Origin: Planctomycetota bacterium
GTDB lineage: Bacteria > Planctomycetota > PUPC01 > JACPCR01
Reading direction: 5' to 3'
NCBI GenBank assembly: GCA_016179685.1
Contig: JACPCR010000092.1
Span: 25,540 to 89,539, forward strand
DNA: 64,000 bases
The notes beneath the pieces are model-generated. The model did no database searches. It saw only the letters and a program-made list of their open reading frames with translations, and had not been told where the DNA came from. Made by a program: the position numbers and the translations under genes. Shown here one piece after another: positions 36,609 through 44,600 of this stretch (positions within the stretch are counted from its first letter, which is position 1; each line of letters starts with the position of its first letter).

Positions 36609-38110
36609 CCCGGCACTGTCCTGCGCTTTATCAGGTCCCCACCCGCGTCTGGCTCGCCGAACTCTCGGAGGAACTGGGCCGGTCCGCGACCCTGGAAGAC
36701 ATCCCGGATGAAGCCCTGGACCGCATGGCGCGGGCCGGATTCGACTGGGTCTGGTTTCTGGGCGTGTGGCAGACGGGCGAGGAGAGCCGATCCGTATCGC
36801 TCCAGCATCCCCAGTGGTGGAAGGTGCAGGAATCGGGCCCGGGGAATATGATGGAACGTGACGTCTGCGGTTCCCCATTTGCCATCCAGGCCTACACGCT
36901 GCATGCCGATCTGGGAGACTCCGAATCGCTCACTCGGCTCAGGGAACGGCTGCACCGGCGTGGGCTTCGCCTGATGTTGGATTTTGTCCCTAACCATACG
37001 GGGCTCGACCATCCCTGGGCCTACCACCATCCGGAGTACTATGTCCAGTCGCAAGAATTGGAGCGCAACCGGTCGCCCGAGAACTATTGCGAGAGAAACA
37101 CGGTGCAGGGTGTCCGCGTCTTCGCGCACGGGCGCGACCCCTTCTTCGCGGGCTGGCCGGACACGCTTCAGCTGAATTGGCGTCACCGGGGACTGAGGGA
37201 GGCCATGATCCAGGAGCTCGTCGGCGTCGCCGGACAATGCGACGGCGTTCGATGCGACATGGCGATGCTCCTCGTCCCGGATGTTTTCCGGCGCACCTGG
37301 GGCGAGGCCTCGCGGCCTGCGGACGGAACGGACCCGGTGGACGAGTCTTTCTGGCCGGAGGCCATCGCTCGCATCCGCGGGGGAAAACCCGAATTCGTGT
37401 TCCTCGCGGAGGTCTACTGGGACCTTGAAGAGACGCTGCAGCAGGCGGGATTTGACTACACCTATGACAAGAGGCTCTATGACCTCCTGAGGGCTCAAGA
37501 CGCTCCCGCGGTCCGCACTCACCTTCGTTCGGAATTGGAATATCAGAACCGCTCGGCCCGATTCCTGGAAAACCATGATGAGCCGCGGGCCGCTGCCGCC
37601 TTCCCCGAAGGGGTTCATCGCGCCGCGGCCTGTGTGACTTTCCTCGCTCCCGGCCTCCGCCTCTTACAGGAGGGACAGTTCAAGGGACGCCGGATTCGAA
37701 ACTCGATGCACCTGGCGCGCCGGCCACACGAGCCGACGGACCCCGGAGTCATGGAATTCTACTTGCGCCTCCTGGACTGCTTGCGCAGGCCCGCAGCTCG
37801 GACCGGTCAATGGCATCTCCTGGAAAGTCGACCCGCATGGGAGGGCAATCCAACCTGGGATCGCTTCGTGGCCTACCTCTGGGAAGGGAGTGACCGCGAT
37901 GGCCTTCTGGTCACCGTGAATTACGGTCCGACCCGCGGGCAGTGCTATGTGGAACTGCCCTTTCCCCTCTTGGCCGGCAAACGATTTCTTCTCCGGGACC
38001 TCTTGAGCCAGGCCTGGTATGAACGCGACGGGGACGCGCTCGTGTCCAGCGGCCTTTACCTCGATATGCCGGAATGGGGCTATCACGTCTTCGATCTTGT
38101 GGAGCTTTAG
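36605..38110 (+). CDS. GH13 alpha-amylase-family glycosidase
   Basis: A 501-aa family 13 glycoside hydrolase or transglycosidase. All four catalytic regions are visible: DFVPNH (126-131), GVRCDMAM with nucleophile D218, FLAEVYW with acid/base E269, and ENHDEPR with D325. A small C-terminal beta domain follows. There is no signal peptide, so it is probably intracellular and acts on maltodextrin, trehalose or glycosyl-phosphate-like substrates. The start is the ATG overlapping the macrodomain TGA (ATGA); the frame also opens earlier at 36572. Substrate specificity cannot be read directly. Region II has Cys before the nucleophile, as seen in several subfamilies. Confidence 0.92.
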   Translation: MTRHCPALYQVPTRVWLAELSEELGRSATLEDIPDEALDRMARAGFDWVWFLGVWQTGEESRSVSLQHPQWWKVQESGPGNMMERDVCGSPFAIQAYTLHADLGDSESLTRLRERLHRRGLRLMLDFVPNHTGLDHPWAYHHPEYYVQSQELERNRSPENYCERNTVQGVRVFAHGRDPFFAGWPDTLQLNWRHRGLREAMIQELVGVAGQCDGVRCDMAMLLVPDVFRRTWGEASRPADGTDPVDESFWPEAIARIRGGKPEFVFLAEVYWDLEETLQQAGFDYTYDKRLYDLLRAQDAPAVRTHLRSELEYQNRSARFLENHDEPRAAAAFPEGVHRAAACVTFLAPGLRLLQEGQFKGRRIRNSMHLARRPHEPTDPGVMEFYLRLLDCLRRPAARTGQWHLLESRPAWEGNPTWDRFVAYLWEGSDRDGLLVTVNYGPTRGQCYVELPFPLLAGKRFLLRDLLSQAWYERDGDALVSSGLYLDMPEWGYHVFDLVEL

Positions 38111-38220
38111 TTCCTGGTAGACGGATTCCGTCGTGCGCCCGCACCCAGTTTTTCCCAGAATTTCCACCGAGAGTCTCTTCCAGCCCGCTTTGTCCCCGTG
38201 ACGGCATCTGTAGGCTCCTG

Positions 38221-39105
38221 ATGACCCCCAAGGCGCTGGCCCTCGTCCTCTGTGCAAGCCTATTTCATGCCACGTGGAATTTCCTGGCCAAGACCAGCCG
38301 CAGTCCAGTTGCCTTCCTCTGGCTTTCGCTCGTCGTGGGAGTTGCGCTCGGTACCGTGCCTGTGGCGCTTCGGATGAGAACTCACCCGTTCCCCGAGATG
38401 GCGTGGAACTATGCCCTGCTCACCGGAGCGCTCCACGCGACCTATTACACCCTCCTCGGCCTGGCTTACCAGAAGGGAGGAGATCTTTCTGCCGTCTACC
38501 CTGTGGCCCGTGGGACCGCACCGCTCGGGGTTCTCCTGGGCGCGGTAATTCTCCGGCAGGAGTGGCCTTCGGCTGCCGGCGTCTGCGGCATTCTCTTCGT
38601 GGTCGGTGGCATCGGCCTCATCAGTTGGCCACCGAGCTCCCTTCCAGCCCTCCGGACTCTGTTCCGCCCCCTGAACGGGGGCCCCCTCCGCCTGGCATTC
38701 CTCACGGGTCTGGCCATCACCGCCTATTCTCTGGTGGACAAGGCGGCCATGAGCCTGGAGGGAGTGGACCCCTGGGTCTACCTCTACTGGATTTCCTTAT
38801 TCTGCGTGATGTTCCAACTGCCCTGGATGCTCTGGAAAGAGCGGCAGACCCTGGCAAAGCTGGCGCGGGAACGGCCCGGATCGATCCTCGGAGTCGCCGT
38901 GATGGGCCCCGGAACCTACGGACTCATCCTTATGGCCCTCGCGACACCGAGCCCGGTAAGCTATATTGTGGCCAGTCGGGAATGCAGTATTCTGTTCGCT
39001 GCCATACTGGGAAATCGAATCCTGCGCGAAGGCGGCGGCCATTGGCGGCTGGGCGGCGCCGCCTTGATCGCCGCCGGCGTAGCTACGCTCGCTGTCGCTC
39101 GCTGA
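38221..39105 (+). CDS. EamA/DMT-family transporter
   Basis: A 294-aa inner-membrane protein with about ten hydrophobic helices in two homologous halves, the drug/metabolite transporter (EamA) architecture. The first half has the family's N-terminal pattern LVLCASLFHATWNFLAK and helices such as LWLSLVVGVALGTVPVAL; the PVARGTAPLGVLLGAVIL stretch is a typical helix-loop. The second half includes LAFLTGLAITAYSLVDKAAM and ECSILFAAILGNRILREG. Members export amino acids, nucleotides or small metabolites; the substrate here is unknown. ATG at 38221 is used; the longer frame from 38074 adds a non-membrane leader and overlaps the GH13 gene. Confidence 0.9.
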   Translation: MTPKALALVLCASLFHATWNFLAKTSRSPVAFLWLSLVVGVALGTVPVALRMRTHPFPEMAWNYALLTGALHATYYTLLGLAYQKGGDLSAVYPVARGTAPLGVLLGAVILRQEWPSAAGVCGILFVVGGIGLISWPPSSLPALRTLFRPLNGGPLRLAFLTGLAITAYSLVDKAAMSLEGVDPWVYLYWISLFCVMFQLPWMLWKERQTLAKLARERPGSILGVAVMGPGTYGLILMALATPSPVSYIVASRECSILFAAILGNRILREGGGHWRLGGAALIAAGVATLAVAR

Positions 39106-39130
39106 CCCTACGGCCCGAAGGAGAAAGTCC

Positions 39131-40108
39131 ATGCCCCAGATGCAACGGTTGGTCAAGCTCCAAGGCTTCGGAAACGTCGCCATGGCCAGCGCCGATATCC
39201 CCACGCCTAAGCCGGACCAGATGCTCGTCAAGGTCCGCCGCAGTTTGATCAGCCGGGGCTCCGAGCTCTTCCGGCGTTACGCCGTCGAGGAGGCGGTCAG
39301 TCCCGACATCATGGGCTACTCGGATGCCGGCGAAGTCGTCGAAGTCGGGGCAGGTCTCGAAGGCATTCGCCCGGGGCAACGGGCCATGGTGGTGGCGCCC
39401 CACGCCCAATTCGTCGTCGGATCACCCCTCAGCGACTCTCCAACGGCCTGGATTCTCCCCGATGCCATGGACGATGAGACCGCCACGTTTCTCCCCCTGG
39501 CGACCAGCGCAGTAGGATGGATGCGGACCACTCCAATCGAGCCGGGTGATACCGTCGTCATCCTGGGCCAGGGCATCGTCGGCCTCCTTTGTCTCCAGAC
39601 CGTCCGGGAGCGCCGGCCGGGGCGAGTCATCTCCGTGGACGCTCAACCGCTGCGGTGTCGAATCTCCCGCTCACTCGGAGCCGATGAGGTCGTCGATTGC
39701 TCCCAGACCGATTCCGTCGCTGCGGTTCGTGAGATGACGGAGGGCAAAGGCGCGGACGCCGTCGTCGAGTGCGTTGGAGGCAACGCGGGCATCCGCTCCT
39801 TTGAACAGGCGCTTCAGATGGTCAAGAACGACGGCGTCATCCACCTCATCGCACTCTACCAAGGGGGACCCCTGCCGCTCGATTCCGGCCGCATGATGAA
39901 CAAGCTCCTGGTCGCGGGCATCCGGCTGCGCGAACCTCGCTCCCAATACCTGAAGGATGCTGCCCAGATGCTGATCGATGGACGCATCCGGGTATCCGAC
40001 ATCGTGACCCACCGGCTGCCCTGGCCGAAAACCCCGGACGCGTACCACCTGCTCTATCAGCGTCCCCATGAGGCTCTGGGCGTCATCCTGGAATGGGATC
40101 GAGAATAA
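39131..40108 (+). CDS. Medium-chain dehydrogenase/reductase-like protein
   Basis: A 325-aa zinc-type alcohol dehydrogenase-like protein (MDR superfamily). The N-terminal GroES-like domain has SLISRGSEL where catalytic-zinc enzymes have a Cys ligand, so it resembles the zinc-free subgroup. PDIMGYSDAGEVVEVG follows, and the Rossmann domain has VVILGQGIVGLLCLQ and VISVDAQPLRC, whose Asp suggests NAD(H) preference. AGGAG lies 9 bases before the ATG. It is 25 bases after the transporter gene on the same strand and its end faces the enolase-superfamily gene. The substrate is probably a sugar or polyol derivative, given the neighbours, but this is inference. Confidence 0.88.
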   Translation: MPQMQRLVKLQGFGNVAMASADIPTPKPDQMLVKVRRSLISRGSELFRRYAVEEAVSPDIMGYSDAGEVVEVGAGLEGIRPGQRAMVVAPHAQFVVGSPLSDSPTAWILPDAMDDETATFLPLATSAVGWMRTTPIEPGDTVVILGQGIVGLLCLQTVRERRPGRVISVDAQPLRCRISRSLGADEVVDCSQTDSVAAVREMTEGKGADAVVECVGGNAGIRSFEQALQMVKNDGVIHLIALYQGGPLPLDSGRMMNKLLVAGIRLREPRSQYLKDAAQMLIDGRIRVSDIVTHRLPWPKTPDAYHLLYQRPHEALGVILEWDRE

Positions 40109-40179
40109 ACGAAAGAGCCTGCCGTCACGCAGGATATCCTTCCATACTCCCCGCTTTCCCATGGCCGGGCTCGCGGTTT

Positions 40180-40207
40180 GAACGAGCCCCTCGCGGAGCG
40201 CTCGTTC
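40180..40207. terminator. Hairpin between convergent genes
   Basis: GAACGAGC (40180-40187) pairs perfectly with GCTCGTTC (40200-40207) around a 12-base loop. It lies between the stops of the MDR gene (40108) and the enolase-superfamily gene (40209), as expected for a bidirectional transcript end. Confidence 0.55.
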
Positions 40208-40208
40208 C

Positions 40209-41291
40209 TCACAACGACTTCTCCTCGACCGCGTAATGCTTCACCGCCGCTTCATCCAGCTCGACCCCCAGCCCGGGGTCTGTCGGGACGATCGCCTCCC
40301 CGCGCTCGAAAGGGATGCCGCGCAGGATCAGATCGTCTTCCCGGAACAGGTTGCCCACGATGTCGCTCGGCAAGGTGCAGGCGGGCGCCGCCGCGCAGGC
40401 CTGCACGGCGGACATGTCCTGAATGCCCAACTCGACGCCCGAGCCGTGCCAGACCGGTATGCCGGCCGCCTCGGCCAGATAGGCCTCACGGACAAATTCC
40501 GCCATGCCGGACGGCGGTGAAAGGTTCAACTCATCCACGGCATGATGCTCGATCACTTGGACGATTTCTTTGGCCGAGTAAACGTGGCGCGCCAAAGGAA
40601 ATGGAAGCCGGGCCCGCAGACCGGCATACAATCGCATGTCGCCCCCGGGGACCGGATCCTCGAAAACCGCAATGGGGCATCCAGCCAGTTCCCGGGCGAT
40701 CCGGACGGCGTGCTCCGGCTCATAAAACCGGCCATTCGGATCGACCGTGACGGCAAAGCCCGGCCCGCAGGCTTCCTGGACGGCCCGGATGGACTCCACG
40801 AGCGGGTCCTCCAGCTTGCACTTGATCTTGATCCCTCGAAATCCAGCTTGCTGGCCGGCTCGGGCGCGCCGGGCGAGGTCCTCCGGCTTGCAGCGGCCCG
40901 CCCACCAGTCCACGGCCACGCGATTGCGAACGCGTCCGCCGAGCAGTTCGGCAGCGGACATCCCACACTCCTTCCCCACCAGGTCGAAGAGCGCCATCTC
41001 GAAGGCCGCGTAGGCGCCGTTCTGAGGCAGGGGCAGATTCCACAGGCACATCCGGCGGGCATCCCTTCCTCGAACGGCCTCGGCGCATCCCACCAAGTCG
41101 TCTTCGTTGATGCCGCGGGGCGTTTCCCCCAGGCCCGTCAAGCCATCCTCGCATTCCAGGCGAATCACGAACTTGGGAACCTGGCCGAAGGTCCTCAAGC
41201 CGCAATCGTTAAAACGAGCCTCCGGGCTGTTGACCGTGCCGTTCTTCATGGGAACGACCACCTGCCACACCCGTATCGCGTTAATTCGCAT
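40209..41291 (-). CDS. Enolase-superfamily (mandelate racemase/muconate cyclase-like) protein
   Basis: A 360-aa protein with the capping domain and modified TIM barrel of the enolase superfamily. Barrel features are the K-x-K pair at the end of strand 2 (IKIKC, K155 and K157), the metal ligands D184 (VDPNG) and E211 (FEDPV). At the place of the third acidic metal ligand the sequence reads PLARHVYS (about 232-239), so the usual Asp/Glu is missing. The end of the barrel has VWHGSGVELGI. Family members act on sugar acids (dehydratases), cycloisomerise muconates or epimerise dipeptides. The missing ligand makes the exact chemistry uncertain. The neighbouring dehydrogenase suggests a sugar-acid route. 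Confidence 0.85.
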   Translation of the reverse strand: MRINAIRVWQVVVPMKNGTVNSPEARFNDCGLRTFGQVPKFVIRLECEDGLTGLGETPRGINEDDLVGCAEAVRGRDARRMCLWNLPLPQNGAYAAFEMALFDLVGKECGMSAAELLGGRVRNRVAVDWWAGRCKPEDLARRARAGQQAGFRGIKIKCKLEDPLVESIRAVQEACGPGFAVTVDPNGRFYEPEHAVRIARELAGCPIAVFEDPVPGGDMRLYAGLRARLPFPLARHVYSAKEIVQVIEHHAVDELNLSPPSGMAEFVREAYLAEAAGIPVWHGSGVELGIQDMSAVQACAAAPACTLPSDIVGNLFREDDLILRGIPFERGEAIVPTDPGLGVELDEAAVKHYAVEEKSL

Positions 41292-41411
41292 CGCGTCCGT
41301 CCAGAATCATTCTCTCTTCACGCTCCCCACTCTCCCCGGATATTGTCCACGGACAGTCCAGGAATTTCAATCACACCCCGCACGCAGAGCGGGGAGCAAG
41401 TGATTCATGTA

Positions 41412-41439
41412 TTGAATTCATTCACTCGCCATTTACAAT
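41412..41439 (+). promoter_or_regulatory. Candidate promoter of the giant SurA/PpiD-like gene
   Basis: TTGAAT (41412-41417) and TACAAT (41434-41439) are separated by 16 bases. It would give a 5' leader of about 155 bases that includes the hairpin at 41511-41557. Confidence 0.5.
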
Positions 41440-41510
41440 AAACCTTCCGGCCTTCCGGGGTTGACCGAAAAACTCCTGAAAGTTTTCGGAATGTCCGGCG
41501 GGACACGAAA

Positions 41511-41557
41511 CCGGAGCGGGAGGGGCACAGTCCTGAGTCCTGCCCTTCCTGCTCCGG
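41511..41557 (+). promoter_or_regulatory. Leader hairpin upstream of the giant SurA/PpiD-like gene
   Basis: Two 17-base arms (41511-41527 and 41541-41557) pair at 15 positions around a 13-base loop. It lies about 46 bases before the ATG at 41604, whose ribosome binding site GGGAGG is outside the stem. It could stabilise the mRNA or attenuate expression; there is no T tract after it. Confidence 0.45.
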
Positions 41558-41603
41558 CGGCGCGTTAAGATGTTCTCTTTCGTTGTGACGGGAGGGTCGA
41601 CAC

Positions 41604-44600
41604 ATGCCCCTGGCAATGCTACGGCGGCATCAGCGGTGGATGCTGTGGATTCTTGTGGCCATCACCATCGTCGTCTTCGGACTTTTCGGGACACAGTTCG
41701 CCATCGAGGCCATCCTGCTCCGCGAGGGTGGTCATATCCAGGGTTACTACCGCGGTCGCCCCATCACCTCCGAAGAGTACCTCCTGTTCAGAAACCGCTG
41801 GGTGCGTTTCTTGGGCCGCGAGGCCGGCCAGGACGGCAACCTGATGGGACTACTCATCCGCCTCCGAGAAGCTCGGGCCGCCGGGATCGAGGCCACCGAC
41901 GGTGAGCTTCGCAAGAAACTCAAGGAGATCATCAAACCCCTGAGGGACCGCGAACAGGAAGGCGCCGTGTCCACCCGCGCCGGGGAAGCATGGGACAGCA
42001 CCTACGATGCAGCCTACAACCGCCTCGTGGATCGACTCGAAATGACCAAAGCCGGCTTCGAGTTGACCCTTCGAGAGGAAATTTTGGTTTCCAAGTACGA
42101 GGAGGCCATGCTCCGGGCCGCCCAGCCGGGCGATCTGGAGGCTCGCCTCTCTCACGAAAAGGACAACGCCAGGGTCAGGGCCCGTTTCTTGACCTTTCGT
42201 TCGCTCGAGTTCTCCGAGTTCGCCGAGCCCAAGGAAAATGACCTGATCAAGTTCTTCCAAGACAACAACCAACCCCTCCAGTCCGCTCTGAAATCTGACG
42301 ATCTGGCCTCTTCGGGCCGGTACTACCAGCCGGATCGCGTTGCCATCGAGTACGTCTGCGCCCTCTTCAAGGACCAGCGGCCACACGCTTCGCCGCATTC
42401 GGAAGTCGAAAAATTCTATTTGAAGAATCGAGGCCGATTCCGCAGACCCGAGGAGGAGGTCCGGCAGGGCCGATCTCCCTACCGTTCCCTCCAGGAGGTG
42501 TACCAGGAGATCGAGCGAGAACTCGCTGAAGACGAGGCCAGGTCCTCGGCGCGCGAGGTCATGCACCAGATCGCCCGGGCCTGGTTTGATGCGGCGAGAA
42601 GCACCGCCACCCCGAGGGACCTCGATGGAAAACTCGAAAGCATCGCCAGGACATTTTCCGCCCGCTACGAGCCTCCAGGCGTCCTGTTCGCGCAGTCCGA
42701 GTTGGCGAAGGCCGGCCCCATCTCTAAAGCCCGCAACCTGGCCACCCAGGCCTTTCGGGTCTACGGCAACGGTGATACGGAAGAACCGTGGACGGCGGAA
42801 CAGGCCTTGACCCGGTTGAGCGAAATCCTCATGAGCGACGACGCCTGTTTCATGCTGAGGATCGTCAGCAAGGTGCCCAGGTTCAGCCCGACCTGGGATG
42901 AGCTCCTCCGGGACTCCACCGAGAAGGACCCGAAAAAGAGGAAGCTGCCGGGCCTCACCGTGGAGAGGGTCCGGGAGGACTGGAAAATCACCCAGGGCTT
43001 CCAGCGTGCTCAGGAAAACGCGGAAAAGCTCCGACAGGCGCTTGTTGAGCGCGCTTTGGATAGGCTGACGAAACAACTGAATGGGAGTTCCCTCACGACC
43101 TTCCATGTCCCCTCCTCCGCGGGCCGAGAGGAGACGGGCGACATCCACCCCACCGTGGGTGAGGCGGCCACCCGCACTCCGGCCGGCGAGGTCAGCCGCA
43201 TCTTCCTCGGCGTGGAAAATCGGCCATCGCTGGTCTGGGTCCAAGAGGTCGCCGATGACAAGAAAAAAGTTCAGCTCTTCCAGACGCCACCCTCGTCGCT
43301 GGAAGGCGAGCCTATGCCTCCTTCGGATATCCTCCTCGAATTCTTTTATGAAGGCATCCGCCATCGGCGGGAATTCCAGCAGCCCGGAGAGGTCCAGGTC
43401 GAATGCCTTCTGGCCCGCCGCGACTCGTTCGCCCGGGGCGTGGAGCCATCGCCCGCTGAGATGGAGGAATTCTATCAGGCCCATAAAACCACCTTCGTGG
43501 ATTCCTCCGGTCGAGAGCAACCCCTGAACGAGGTGCAGGACCGTGTCAAGGAGTCCGTGCGCCGGGAGAAGGGGCAAAGCCTGGCCCAGGCGGCCGTGGA
43601 CCAATTCCGGCGGGACCCCGCGATCCAGAAGGCTTCCGACGTGAACCCGGCCGTTTCCCCGAGCGATCGCTCCTCGGAACAGGACCGCATCAAGAAGCTC
43701 GCAGAGGATCTGGGCCTGGTCTATAAGAAAAATCTGGAACGTTTTCGGCCGAACGACCGGTTGAAGCGTCTTTCAGTCCTGGGACCCGCCGGCGCCGTCC
43801 AGGGGATGGAAGGCGCATTGGCGGACCTGCCGATTGGCCGGTGGAGCGATCCCTTGGAGTCATCGGAATGTCCCTTCCTGCTCCGCGTCCTCGACCGTGG
43901 CGAAGCATCACCGGCGGCGCTGGCCGAGGTGCGGGATTCGGTGTCACGGAACTATGTGGAGGCGTGGCGCACCTTCCGGCCCGAGGAGAAACTAGCCGCC
44001 CTCTGGGAACAGCATCTCCATGACGGTCTTGACCACCTGGATGAATTTTCGCCGCTCTTGACGAAGAGCCGCAGGGAGTTCCGGACGGTGGCGACCGATT
44101 TCTTTCCCAAGGGCCAGGCGCCCGGCGAGCATCCCGACGAGGCCGCATTCGCTTCCGAGTTGGTCCACCTCGAGCCCGGAGTGCTTTCGCCGGTCATCGC
44201 CGGTTCCCGGGCGGCATTTCTGGCTCTCGTCACCGAGGAGCGGGCGCTGAAACGGGTCCAGCTCCAGTACGGACAGGTGCGGGAACAAGATTTTCGGGCT
44301 GATCCGGCCTCCATCCGTGAGGAACAGCTCCGCGAATACTTCGAGAGCCACGCCAGTTCTGAAAGATATCTTTTCCCGGCCCGCGTCGAGATTGAATATG
44401 TCTTCGGCGAGGTGGAGGCCGCTCAGAAGAAAGCCCTCGAAAGTCTGCCGGAAAAAGACGTCCAGGAATACTTCGAAAGATACCGGTCATCCCGTTATTC
44501 CCATTCTGATTTCGCGGCCGTGAAGGCCGTCGTTTATGACGACCTTTCCCTGGAGCGGGGCCTGGCCCATTTGGGAGAGCGTCTGCGGAACGCACATGCC

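Noticed and set aside
38133..38144. Third copy of the ACCC-loop hairpin (GTGC-GCCC-GCAC)
   Set aside because: Only the central four-base stem and partial left arm match and the right arm is absent; too weak to call a copy.
41850..43604. 584-codon reverse-strand open frame
   Set aside because: Antisense to the SurA/PpiD-like gene; composition is leucine/glycine/arginine-rich chance reading.
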